64,000 nucleotides of DNA, from the NCBI GenBank assembly GCA_031260355.1, contig JAIRJZ010000005.1, positions 1 to 64,000 of the forward strand, read 5' to 3'. The stretch is from Burkholderiales bacterium (lineage in GTDB: Bacteria; Pseudomonadota; Gammaproteobacteria; Burkholderiales; Casimicrobiaceae). Positions within the stretch are counted from its first letter, which is position 1; every line of letters starts with the position of its first letter. Below the pieces are notes generated by a model. It saw nothing but the letters and a program-made list of their open reading frames with translations, ran no database searches and had not been told where the DNA came from. Below, piece by piece: positions 9,261 through 16,939 of the stretch. The translations under genes and the position numbers were made by a program.

Positions 9261-10288
9261 GCGCGTCTCAACAGAATGAGAAATACCGGCACGCCGATCA
9301 ACGCGGTCAACACGCCCGTTGGCAGTGCCTGCGGCGCGATCAGCGTGCGCGCCGCCGTATCGGCCAGCATCAAAAAAGCACCGCCGCCGATAACGCAGGC
9401 AGGCAACAACACACGTTGATCGTTACCCAGCAAGAGTCTCAGCGCGTGCGGCACGATCAACCCGACGAACGGCAAACAGCCTGCCGTTACGACAGCCGCC
9501 GCCGTTGCCAGCGCCGCCAATCCATAAAGCCAAGCCTGTGTCCGTTTGAGCGGCACGCCCAACGCCTCGGCGTGGACACTGCCGAACGCCAGTTGATTCA
9601 GATTCCGCGCCTGCGGCCAGATCAGCACCAGCGTGACCGCCAACACGATCAGCGCCTTCCAGGGCATTGTTGCGCCGGACAAATCGCCCATCAACCAGGT
9701 CAACGCGCTGCGCAACTGCGCATCGGGGGCGAGGCTCAGCATCAGTACGATCAGCGCCCCCCAGCCGGCGGCCACGACGACGCCGGTCAGCAGCAGGCGC
9801 GGCACCGTCCCTGTCTCCCATGAGACTTCGCTGCCGCGTTCGCCGCGCGGGCGCGCGCCGAACCACACCAACAGCGCCGAAAACAACGCTCCCAGCACCG
9901 CCAGCGGCGTTTGCAGCCACGGCATCACGATCAGCCAGGACAACAGCGCTCCCACGGCAGCGCCGCCGGATACGCCCAGCACGTACGGATCGGCCAGCGG
10001 ATTGCGCAACAACAATTGCATCATCGCACCGGCCAGCGCCAGCAAACCGCCACAGGCGAACGCGGCCAGCGCACGCGGCAGTCGCAGGTCGAGCACAATG
10101 GCGACCCCCGTCGTTGTTTCGTCATCGCCGCGCCAACCCGCCCACAGTTCGGAGAACGTGACCTTGACGCTACCGGTCAGCAGCGTCAGCAGCAGCACGG
10201 CCAGCGCCAGAGCCGCCATTACGGACAAAACAACCCAAGTGCGCCGTCGGCGCCGATGAAATGGAAGGGAGGCAGTGGAAAAAGGCAC
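9257..10288 (-). CDS. btuC: Cobalamin ABC importer permease BtuC (FecCD family)
   Basis: This 343-residue permease has about ten membrane helices. FecCD hallmarks are clear: LRLPRALAAFACGGLLALAG, the NPLADPYVLGVSGGAAVGAL stretch, and FVGLIVPHALRLLLGNDQR, the loop that contacts the ATPase. The C-terminus TGVLTALIGVPVFLILLRR is also typical. It is the first gene of btuC-btuD and is divergent from greB. I looked for a second cobalamin riboswitch in the 175 bases upstream and see no B12 box, so its regulation may differ from that of btuB. Confidence 0.86.
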   Translation of the reverse strand: MPFSTASLPFHRRRRRTWVVLSVMAALALAVLLLTLLTGSVKVTFSELWAGWRGDDETTTGVAIVLDLRLPRALAAFACGGLLALAGAMMQLLLRNPLADPYVLGVSGGAAVGALLSWLIVMPWLQTPLAVLGALFSALLVWFGARPRGERGSEVSWETGTVPRLLLTGVVVAAGWGALIVLMLSLAPDAQLRSALTWLMGDLSGATMPWKALIVLAVTLVLIWPQARNLNQLAFGSVHAEALGVPLKRTQAWLYGLAALATAAAVVTAGCLPFVGLIVPHALRLLLGNDQRVLLPACVIGGGAFLMLADTAARTLIAPQALPTGVLTALIGVPVFLILLRRA

Positions 10289-10434
10289 GGTATCGGGAAA
10301 GGGCAGGAAAACGCTTCGTGATGATTATAGGGTATTGTAAAGCACCTCTTTTTTATATTCAGTTGACGCGCTCTCCGCGCTCCTTGTGCTGGCGGTTTGT
10401 TTTTGCGTCTGAACGTCTATCCGGTTTACGGCAT

Positions 10435-10465
10435 TTGCGCGGCGATCAGGGGGAAAGCTTATAAT
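10435..10465 (+). promoter_or_regulatory. Candidate promoter for greB
   Basis: TATAAT at 10460-10465 is preceded by TTGCGC at 10435-10440 with a 19-base spacer. A start near 10472 would leave the ribosome site AAGGA (10475-10479) inside the message. This rules out the upstream ATG at 10464, which lies inside the -10 box, as the start of greB. Confidence 0.5.
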
Positions 10466-10487
10466 GAACCGTTCAAGGACGGTGGCG

Positions 10488-11063
10488 ATGAGCAAGGCTT
10501 TTACCCGGGAAGAAGCGGCGGCAGAAGACGATGACGACTTTCCGTCAGCGTCGGCATTGCCCATAAATGCCCCCAATTACATGACGCCTGCCGGTTTCGC
10601 CCGGCTGAAGGCGGAGCTCGATCATTTGACCGGTGCCGAACGTCCGGCGCTGGTAGCCACCGTGGCTTGGGCGGCGGGCAACGGCGATCGCTCCGAAAAC
10701 GGCGATTATATTTACGGCAAGAAGCGGTTGCGCGAAATCGATCGCCGCATTCGTTTTCTGGTCAAGCGCCTCGACAAGGCGATTGTGGTCGATCCGGTCG
10801 AACGGCGCGACGACAGTGACCGCATTTACTTCGGCGCCACCGTCGATATCGTCAACGGCAACGGCGAAGAACACACCGTGACCATCGTCGGCGTCGATGA
10901 ATTCGATCCGGCGCGCGGCCACATCAGTTGGGTGTCGCCGATGGCAACGGCGTTGTTGCGTTCCCGCATCGGCGATACCGTAAGCTTGCGCACACCCGCC
11001 GGGATCGAAGAAATCGACATCGTCGATGTTCGTTACCACGCCATTAACAAGGCCACTCATTGA
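10488..11063 (+). CDS. greB: Transcription elongation factor GreB
   Basis: GreB binds backtracked RNA polymerase and stimulates cleavage of the extruded RNA. The 191-residue product starts MSKAFTREEA, the usual GreB opening, with AAGGA 8 bases upstream. The N-terminal coiled coil carries the acidic tip motif GDRSENGDYIYGKKRLREID, with the catalytic acidic pair, and the C-terminal FKBP-like domain includes GATVDIVNG and ARGHISWVSPMATALL. An extra acidic stretch (EDDDDF) lies near the N-terminus. The YGKKRLREID form, rather than AK-type GreA residues, favours GreB. Confidence 0.93.
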   Translation: MSKAFTREEAAAEDDDDFPSASALPINAPNYMTPAGFARLKAELDHLTGAERPALVATVAWAAGNGDRSENGDYIYGKKRLREIDRRIRFLVKRLDKAIVVDPVERRDDSDRIYFGATVDIVNGNGEEHTVTIVGVDEFDPARGHISWVSPMATALLRSRIGDTVSLRTPAGIEEIDIVDVRYHAINKATH

Positions 11064-11142
11064 CTCCCCCGATGGGGACGCCTATAGTATCTTTATTCCC
11101 TTTTCTGTCGAACGCCATTCCTTATTTTTCCGGCCTTGATTC

Positions 11143-11343
11143 ATGGACACCGAACTTCGCCTTCTCGAAAAAAAACTGCATACGCTCTTTGAGCACACCC
11201 GCGCGTTACGCATGGCCAACGAAGCTCTGCGGCGCGATCTCGTCCGGGCGCGGGAGGAAAACCAGGCGTTGGCGCAGCGCGCCCAAGCCGCCGGCACGCG
11301 CCTTGAAGCGTTGCTGTCGCGGTTGCCGGAGACGTCGTCATGA
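11143..11343 (+). CDS. ZapB-like coiled-coil cell division protein
   Basis: A 66-residue protein that is almost entirely heptad-patterned coiled coil (LRLLEKKLHTLFEHTRALRM, then REENQALAQRAQ). Its size, composition and place directly before zapA, with a 4-base ATGA overlap, match the small ZapB-like family commonly encoded there in Betaproteobacteria. The expected role is to bundle with ZapA and stabilise the FtsZ ring. Coiled-coil proteins of this size diverge fast, so the assignment rests largely on gene position. Confidence 0.75.
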   Translation: MDTELRLLEKKLHTLFEHTRALRMANEALRRDLVRAREENQALAQRAQAAGTRLEALLSRLPETSS

Positions 11344-11690
11344 CGGCCTCTTCGGAACGGACACTGGCGCTTGACGTTCACATTCTTGGACGCGCTTACA
11401 AAGTCGCCTGCAAAGAGCGGGAGCGATCGGCGCTGCTTGAAGCGGTTTCATTGCTGAACGAACGGATGGAAACCATTCAAAGCAGCAACAAATCCATCAG
11501 TATCGAACGCATCGCCGTCATCGCCGCGCTCAATCTCACCAACGAGTTACTGCAAGCGCGCGTTGAACGCGACAACGCCCGGAGAGAAGCGGCCGCTGTC
11601 CCCGAAGATGTTGAACTTGTAACACGCCGGTTGCGCGAATTGCATTTGTCGATCGACCAGATGCTGGCCGAGCCCGAGAAATTAGCGTGA
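11340..11690 (+). CDS. zapA: Cell division protein ZapA
   Basis: ZapA binds FtsZ and cross-links protofilaments at the division site. The 116-residue product has the usual two parts: an N-terminal globular domain (LDVHILGRAYKVACKEREREXX pattern, here KERERSALLEAVSLLNERM) and the central helix RIAVIAALNLTNELLQAR leading into a coiled-coil tail. The start codon overlaps the stop of the ZapB-like gene. The 6S RNA gene directly downstream is the conserved neighbour of zapA in many Proteobacteria. Confidence 0.92.
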   Translation: MTASSERTLALDVHILGRAYKVACKERERSALLEAVSLLNERMETIQSSNKSISIERIAVIAALNLTNELLQARVERDNARREAAAVPEDVELVTRRLRELHLSIDQMLAEPEKLA

Positions 11691-11706
11691 ATCCGTCGGC
11701 AATTTG

Positions 11707-11715
11707 TGCTATGGT
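11707..11715 (+). promoter_or_regulatory. Extended -10 promoter of the 6S RNA gene
   Basis: TGCTATGGT is an extended -10 element (TGn followed by TATGGT) that would start transcription near 11722, just before the closing stem of 6S RNA. The -35 region is weak. The promoter lies only 17 bases past the zapA stop codon. Confidence 0.5.
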
Positions 11716-11721
11716 AGAACC

Positions 11722-11910
11722 TGAGTTGCTATCCCCTGCGGTGTTCGTAACGGTCAGCCGTTCTTTGAACCAATGCATTGATGCAGGGCTGCCGATCTCG
11801 TAGGCTGGTGTTCGCTTCTTCCCTTGGAAGCGTCTAAAGGCCTTGTCAGGCGGCCATTCTTGAACCCAGGTTCAAGAAAGCGATCGGACGGCACAGGCGG
11901 GGGACCCTTC
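11722..11910 (+). ncRNA. ssrS: 6S RNA
   Basis: 6S RNA mimics an open promoter and sequesters RNA polymerase in stationary phase. The region folds as a long irregular hairpin: CCCCTGCGGTGTTCG near 11733-11747 pairs with the 3' arm ending GCGGGGGACC near 11896-11906. A conserved inner arm CTTGAACCCAGGTTCAAG lies at 11860-11877, closely like the equivalent arm in E. coli. Position directly after zapA agrees. The ends are estimated from the promoter and the closing stem. Confidence 0.87.
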
Positions 11911-11945
11911 ATCGCCGGTTTTCAACAGCGAAAGTCGGTTTGAAT

Positions 11946-11979
11946 CAAAAAGGCACGTCGTGCGATGCGCCTTTTTTTT
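11946..11979 (+). terminator. Rho-independent terminator after 6S RNA
   Basis: A GC-rich stem (AAAAAGGC opposite GCGCCTTTTT, with an inner CG-rich part) is followed by an uninterrupted T-run at 11972-11979. It lies about 40 bases beyond the 6S 3' end and probably ends a longer precursor or the zapA read-through. Confidence 0.75.
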
Positions 11980-12101
11980 GGCCATCCGATATCAAGAAAT
12001 CGTCTCGCTTCCGCAGAGTGACGGAATAGCGAAACGGATGTGTATAGCGACGCAATCGTTTTGAGAAGCTCGTGTTCGCTGAACGGTGGTATCGACGCGA
12101 T

Positions 12102-12107
12102 TATAAT
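12102..12107 (+). promoter_or_regulatory. Candidate -10 box for the TauE/SafE gene
   Basis: A perfect TATAAT lies 37 bases before the start I prefer for the downstream permease. No -35 box at normal spacing is convincing. Its position argues against the longer upstream start at 12040, which would precede the promoter. Confidence 0.4.
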
Positions 12108-12144
12108 TACCAGTTTAACAAGACAGGCATTGCCTGACAGAAAG

Positions 12145-12954
12145 ATGGAAACCGTATTGATCTTCGCCGGGTTGTTGCTGTTAGGCGCTGTCGTCGGTTT
12201 TCTTGCCGGATTGCTCGGTATCGGCGGCGGTTTGTTGACGGTGCCTTTCATCACGATGCTGCTGGCGCAGTACACAAGCGACAGCGCGCAAATCGTTCAC
12301 ATGGCCGTTGCCACTTCGGCCGCCACCATCGTTTTCACATCGCTGTCGTCGATTCGCGCTCATTATGCCCATCGCGCCATCCTGTGGCCGGTATGGCGTA
12401 ATGTCGTTCCCGGGTTGCTGATCGGCGGTTTTTTCGGCGCCCAACTGGCGAGCGTGTTGCCGAAAGCGCCGCTGGCGTTGCTGTTTGCGTTGTTTACGGC
12501 GTTTTCGGCAACGCAAATGTTGTTTGGCAAAACGCCGAAAGCGTCACGCGAGCTTCCCAAAGGCGTTGGACTGGCCGGTGCCGGTACGTTCATCGGCATC
12601 ATTTCCAGCCTGATCGGCGCCGGCGGCGGGTTTTTATCGGTGCCGTATTTGATATGGAACAATGTGGCGATCCGCAATGCGGTTGCCACTTCGGCGGCGA
12701 TGAGTTTTCCGATTGCCGTCGCCAGCACTGTCGGTTTCATCATTGCCGGTTGGGGTGTCTCTGACCGTCCTGCCCATTCCTTCGGTTACATTTATGTGCC
12801 GGCGCTGGTGGCGATCACCGCCACCAGCGTCTTCCTTGCTCCGCTGGGGGCGCGTGCCGCGCACCGTTGGCCCGTTGCCACGATTCGCCGCTGTTTCGCC
12901 TTTCTTCTCTACAGTTTGGGGGCGTACATGGTGTGGAAGGCGTTTTCTTCCTGA
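12145..12954 (+). CDS. TauE/SafE family sulfite/anion exporter-like permease
   Basis: A 269-residue inner-membrane protein with about eight helices. It has the two internally repeated motifs of the TauE/SafE (formerly DUF81) family: FLAGLLGIGGGLLTVPF near residue 20 and IGIISSLIGAGGGFLSVPYL in the second half. Members export sulfite, sulfoacetate or other organic anions; the substrate here is not deducible. I start at 12145 because it begins directly before the first helix and lies after a TATAAT. It is a single-gene unit between 6S RNA and dusB. Confidence 0.85.
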   Translation: METVLIFAGLLLLGAVVGFLAGLLGIGGGLLTVPFITMLLAQYTSDSAQIVHMAVATSAATIVFTSLSSIRAHYAHRAILWPVWRNVVPGLLIGGFFGAQLASVLPKAPLALLFALFTAFSATQMLFGKTPKASRELPKGVGLAGAGTFIGIISSLIGAGGGFLSVPYLIWNNVAIRNAVATSAAMSFPIAVASTVGFIIAGWGVSDRPAHSFGYIYVPALVAITATSVFLAPLGARAAHRWPVATIRRCFAFLLYSLGAYMVWKAFSS

Positions 12955-13352
12955 TTTCCGGCCGGGCACTTTTTGCAAGCCGCCGCTGTTTTGCAGTATT
13001 GATAAAAGGGTGTGCCTCGACGCATAAGCCGCCGCCATTGAAAGCGATCAGAGACATCGTTATTTTGCGGGTATCTTGTTGATGCATTTGCCGACACCAC
13101 AAAAGCTTGTATAAGCCATTCCGGGAAAAGGCTTCTGGGAGTGTTGACTTCATCAGCTTGTATAACTTTCCCGACAACGTTGCGCGTTCTTCCGTTTCCT
13201 TGTTTCGAATTTCTCGTTCCGGCGAAAAGCAAACAACTGTTATAATGTGCGCCCCGAATCGTTCGCGGTTTTCATTCGCGCGGGGTTCCGTCTGTTTTCT
13301 CCGGCTTCTTGTTTTGCCGCCGGTTTTCGTGATTCCGTTTCCGAGGTTTTCG
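12955..13352 (+). other. Intergenic region upstream of dusB-fis
   Basis: About 400 bases without a convincing gene. I see a repeated AGCTTGTATAA near 13103 and again near 13154, and an extended -10 promoter at 13238-13246. Open frames across it on both strands have no recognisable product. The 5' leader of dusB would run from about 13253 to 13352. Confidence 0.5.
13238..13246 (+). promoter_or_regulatory. Extended -10 promoter for dusB-fis-purH
   Basis: TGTTATAAT is a consensus extended -10 element. Transcription would start near 13253. The ATG at 13245 overlaps the -10 box and therefore cannot be the dusB start. Confidence 0.55.
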
Positions 13353-14429
13353 TTGAACGCTTCGCCTTTCGTTACCGCTTTTGCTGCTCCCGGTATTGCC
13401 GGAGCAGTGATCGGTTCGCACCGGATCGGCAACGGTCTGGCGCTGGCGCCGATGACGGGGTTGACCGACAAACCGTTTCGGGCGTTGTGCCGACGCTGGG
13501 GCGCCGGTTACACGGTGGCGGAGATGACCAGCGCCCAACCGCATTTGCGAGGCTCGAAGAAATCGCAGCAACGTTCCGATTATCGCGGTGAACCGACGCC
13601 GGTGGTTGTGCAGTTGGTCGGCAACGATCCGGCGCAGATGGCCGAAGCGGCGCGCCACAGTGTCGCGCACGGCGCCCACATCATCGACATCAACATGGGC
13701 TGCCCCGCGAAAAAGGTTTGCAACGCTGCCGCGGGCTCGGTGCTGTTGGCCGATGAAACGCGCGTGGCACTAATTTTAAATGCCGTCGTCAGCGCAGTCG
13801 ATGTTCCCATCACGCTGAAATTTCGCACCGGGGTATCGCCGGCGATGCGCAACGCCGTTCGCATCGCTCGTCTGGCCGAGGACGCCGGTGTTGCGATGCT
13901 GGCATTGCATGGTCGCACGCGCGCTTGTGGTTTTACCGGTAACGCCGAATACGAAACAGTTGCTGCCGTCAAACGCGCCGTCCGCATTCCGGTGTTGGCG
14001 AACGGCGACATCGATTCGCCGCACAAGGCGTTGTGCGTCTTGCGCGAAACCGGTGCCGACGGTGTGATGATCGGACGCGCTGCGCTGGGGCAGCCTTGGC
14101 TGTTCCGCGACATTGCCCATTTTGCGGCGCACGGGGCGCTTCCGTTACCGCTGACGCTGAAAGAGCGCCTCGCGGTCATCGATTCGCATCTTGCCGCGCT
14201 CTACGAATTCTACGGAGAGGCGCACGGCGTCCGCATCGCGCGCAAACATCTGGGGTATTACCTGCGTCGTTTGCCGGTTCCTGAAAACGGCGCGAACGCG
14301 GAAAACCTGCGGCAACAACTCAATGCCGCCGAAACCGCTGCCGCACAGCGAGCGATGTTTCTCCGTTTTTTTGATGCGGTATCGACGGCCGTTTCCGACG
14401 ATACGCTTCTTTATCCCAAGGTAGCTTGA
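13353..14429 (+). CDS. dusB: tRNA-dihydrouridine synthase DusB
   Basis: An FMN-dependent enzyme that reduces uridine in the tRNA D-loop. The TIM barrel opens with IGSHRIGNGLALAPMTGLTDKPFR, followed by INMGCPAKKV with the catalytic Cys, LKFRTG, LHGRTR, VLANGDI and the phosphate-binding GVMIGRAALGQPWLF. I choose the TTG at 13353 (358 residues), which has GAGG six bases upstream and begins close to the family's usual N-terminus. A GTG at 13329 is the alternative. It sits directly before fis, the same arrangement as in E. coli, where it is transcribed with fis. Confidence 0.92.
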   Translation: MNASPFVTAFAAPGIAGAVIGSHRIGNGLALAPMTGLTDKPFRALCRRWGAGYTVAEMTSAQPHLRGSKKSQQRSDYRGEPTPVVVQLVGNDPAQMAEAARHSVAHGAHIIDINMGCPAKKVCNAAAGSVLLADETRVALILNAVVSAVDVPITLKFRTGVSPAMRNAVRIARLAEDAGVAMLALHGRTRACGFTGNAEYETVAAVKRAVRIPVLANGDIDSPHKALCVLRETGADGVMIGRAALGQPWLFRDIAHFAAHGALPLPLTLKERLAVIDSHLAALYEFYGEAHGVRIARKHLGYYLRRLPVPENGANAENLRQQLNAAETAAAQRAMFLRFFDAVSTAVSDDTLLYPKVA

Positions 14430-14431
14430 TC

Positions 14432-14683
14432 ATGAAAAGAAACCTCGGCAAAGCCGCTCGCCAGATTGACACCAGTTTTGAAACGGCGCTCGAACGCTAT
14501 TTTCATGAGATGGACGGAGAAGTTCCAAGCAACTTGTACGAAATGGTCATTGGTCGCGCCGAACGGACGCTGTTTTCATCGGTAATGGAACGGGCGCAAG
14601 GCAATCAGACGCAGGCCGCCAAAATGCTGGGGGTGAGCCGTACCACGTTGCGCAACAAACTGACGGCTTATAAATTGATGTGA
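14432..14683 (+). CDS. fis: DNA-binding protein Fis
   Basis: An 83-residue nucleoid protein that bends DNA and regulates growth-rate-dependent genes. The C-terminal helix-turn-helix is plain: [20 protein letters not shown]. Its arrangement with dusB is conserved. In Betaproteobacteria the N-terminal beta-hairpin of enterobacterial Fis is shorter, as here (start [11 protein letters not shown]). The ATG lies 3 bases after the dusB stop, and the gene is followed by purH at 8 bases, so all three are probably one message. Confidence 0.93.
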   Translation: MKRNLGKAARQIDTSFETALERYFHEMDGEVPSNLYEMVIGRAERTLFSSVMERAQGNQTQAAKMLGVSRTTLRNKLTAYKLM

Positions 14684-14691
14684 GAAACGTT

Positions 14692-16293
14692 ATGTCGAAA
14701 GAAATGTCAATCTCTGAAAAAACCGCTCCGGTACGTTGTGCGCTGTTGTCGGTGTCGGACAAAACCGGCATCGTCGAATTCGCGAAAGGACTGCACGCGC
14801 GCGGCATCACCCTGTTGTCCACCGGCGGCACCGCTGCGGCGCTGACGAAAGCGGGGTTGCCCGTCACCGAGGTCGGGCAGTACACGGGTTTTCCCGAAAT
14901 GCTCGACGGTCGCGTCAAAACGCTGCACCCGAAAATCCACGGCGGCATTCTGGCGCGCCGCGATCTTCCCGAGCACGTCAAAGCGATCGCCGAGCACGGC
15001 ATCGCCACCATCGACCTCGTCGTCGTCAATCTTTATCCGTTCCGCGAAACCGTGGCGCGCGACGGTTGCACGCTCGACGACGCTATTGAGAACATCGATA
15101 TCGGTGGGCCGAGCATGGTGCGCGCCGCCGCCAAAAACTGGAAGCATGTCGGCATCGTCGTCGAACCTGCCGATTATCCGGCGCTGCTTGAAGCGCTCGA
15201 TAACCACGGTAAAGTGCTGCCCGAAGCGTTGCGCTTCGATCTGGCGCGCAAGGCGTTCGCGCACACTGCCGCCTACGATGGCGCCATCGCCAACTGGCTC
15301 ACCGCCCGCAATGAGGAGGGTGTCGCCGAAGATTTTCCGCAGTCGTTTCATTACCACGGCGTCCGTGTGCAGACCTTGCGTTACGGTGAAAACCCGCATC
15401 AGAATGCCGCGTTTTACCGAGACGAAACACCGCCGGCCGGTTCGCTCGCCACGTTTGCGTTGCTGCAAGGCAAAGCGTTGTCGTACAACAACCTCGCCGA
15501 CAGCGACGCCGCTTGGGAGTGCGTCAAGGCGCTGCCCGCTACCGCGTGCGTGATCATCAAGCACGCCAATCCGTGCGGTGCTGCCGTTGCCGGTAACGCG
15601 CTCGACGCTTATCGCAAAGCGTGGACGACCGATCCGGTGTCGGCTTTCGGCGGCATCATCGCTTTCAACGGCGTCGTGGACGAAGCTGCTGCCGCGGCCA
15701 TTTGCGAACAATTTTTGGAAGTGCTGATCGCGCCCGCTTATACCGCCGCCGCCCGGACGGTGCTCGCGAAAAAACCGAATGTACGCGTACTGGAAATCGC
15801 CTTGCCGACAACGGCCGGTGATTCGTCGATTCTCGACTTCAAACGGATCGGCGGCGGTCTTCTGGTGCAGAGCGCCGACAACCGCACTGCTGCTCCCGAC
15901 ACTTGGCGCGTTGTCACCCGCAAAGCGCCGACCGCCGATGAAATGCGCGATCTGGTGTTTGCCTGGAATGTTGCCAAATACGTCAAGTCGAACACCATCG
16001 TCTATGCCCGTTACCAACACACTGTCGGTGTCGGCGCCGGCCAGATGAGCCGGATCGATTCGGCGCGGATCGCCGCGTTGAAAGCGCAGCAAGCCGGGTT
16101 GATTTTGCAGGGATCGGTGGCGGCTTCCGATGCGTTCTTTCCGTTCCGCGACGGCCTCGACGTCATCATCGATCACGGCGCCACGGCCGTTGTGCAACCG
16201 GGCGGCAGCCTGCGTGACGAGGAAGTGATTGCCGCCGCCGATGAGCGCGGCATTGCGATGGTGTTCACCGGCATGCGGCATTTCCGCCATTGA
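14692..16293 (+). CDS. purH: Bifunctional AICAR transformylase / IMP cyclohydrolase PurH
   Basis: Catalyses the last two steps of IMP synthesis, using 10-formyl-tetrahydrofolate. The N-terminal MGS-like cyclohydrolase domain (residues about 10-200) shows [26 protein letters not shown] and [15 protein letters not shown]. The C-terminal transformylase domain shows [30 protein letters not shown] and [11 protein letters not shown]. About 533 residues is normal. A GTG at 14680 and an ATG at 14704 are alternative starts; no ribosome site decides between them. dusB-fis-purH-purD is a common betaproteobacterial order. Confidence 0.95.
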   Translation: MSKEMSISEKTAPVRCALLSVSDKTGIVEFAKGLHARGITLLSTGGTAAALTKAGLPVTEVGQYTGFPEMLDGRVKTLHPKIHGGILARRDLPEHVKAIAEHGIATIDLVVVNLYPFRETVARDGCTLDDAIENIDIGGPSMVRAAAKNWKHVGIVVEPADYPALLEALDNHGKVLPEALRFDLARKAFAHTAAYDGAIANWLTARNEEGVAEDFPQSFHYHGVRVQTLRYGENPHQNAAFYRDETPPAGSLATFALLQGKALSYNNLADSDAAWECVKALPATACVIIKHANPCGAAVAGNALDAYRKAWTTDPVSAFGGIIAFNGVVDEAAAAAICEQFLEVLIAPAYTAAARTVLAKKPNVRVLEIALPTTAGDSSILDFKRIGGGLLVQSADNRTAAPDTWRVVTRKAPTADEMRDLVFAWNVAKYVKSNTIVYARYQHTVGVGAGQMSRIDSARIAALKAQQAGLILQGSVAASDAFFPFRDGLDVIIDHGATAVVQPGGSLRDEEVIAAADERGIAMVFTGMRHFRH

Positions 16294-16324
16294 TTGTTTG
16301 ACGGTTATCAACTTTGCGCTTCCG

Positions 16325-16900
16325 ATGAAAAAACATTTGTGTGCTTTCGTATCGATGTTGCTTGCGGTGTGTTGCAGCACTCCGGCGTTTGCTGCGTTCG
16401 AATGTTCCGACATGGGCGAGTGGCTGGGAAAGCCGTGCAGCCATCTGGCGAAAACCTATCGGGAAGGCGATACGGAACTCTTGTTCTCCGGCTTTGCCTG
16501 GCACTTGCCGATGACGTACACCAAGGAAAAACGTGACGAGTTGAATCAATACGCCATCGGTTTTGGCATGGGCCGTACCACCGAAGATGCTGATGGCGAT
16601 ACCCGCTCCGTTTTTTTGCTGGCGTTCCTCGAATCACACAAAAAAGTCCAGTGGAACCTGGGTTATTCCTGGTCAACGTACTGGGGAGAACGGGATTCGC
16701 TTCAACTCGGGTTGGGTTATACCGCGATGATCGTGCAGCGCCCCGATATTTTTCATGGCATCCCCTTTCCGGCAGCGTTGCCGCTGTTGTCGTTGCGCTA
16801 CGGAAATGCCTCGCTGGTCACCACCTTTATCCCGACGATCGGCGGCGGCGTCAACAACGGCAGCGTGTTGTATGTGTTTGGACGCTATACGCTTAAATAA
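16325..16900 (+). CDS. pagP: Lipid A palmitoyltransferase PagP
   Basis: An outer-membrane beta-barrel enzyme that transfers palmitate from phospholipid to lipid A. The 191-residue precursor has a signal peptide (MKKHLCAFVSMLLAVCCSTPAFA). Matching E. coli, the catalytic His is H60 (FAWHLPMTY). At exactly the E. coli spacing of 43 residues comes E103-S104 (FLESHKK), where E. coli has Asp76-Ser77. The barrel continues with LGYSWSTYWGERDSLQLGLGY and FIPTIGGGVNNGSVLYVFGRY. The Asp-to-Glu change is conservative. It lies between purH and purD. Confidence 0.88.
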   Translation: MKKHLCAFVSMLLAVCCSTPAFAAFECSDMGEWLGKPCSHLAKTYREGDTELLFSGFAWHLPMTYTKEKRDELNQYAIGFGMGRTTEDADGDTRSVFLLAFLESHKKVQWNLGYSWSTYWGERDSLQLGLGYTAMIVQRPDIFHGIPFPAALPLLSLRYGNASLVTTFIPTIGGGVNNGSVLYVFGRYTLK

Positions 16901-16939
16901 GTTCTCAACCCCTGATTTTTTGCAAGCCTTTCTTTAAAT

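Noticed and set aside
12815-13471. Long minus-strand open frame of 218 codons
   Set aside because: It is antisense to the TauE/SafE gene end and dusB start, is low-complexity in Arg/Lys/Glu and has no recognisable domain.
14707-16413. 568-codon minus-strand open frame opposite purH
   Set aside because: GC-rich antisense shadow; purH on the plus strand has all family motifs.
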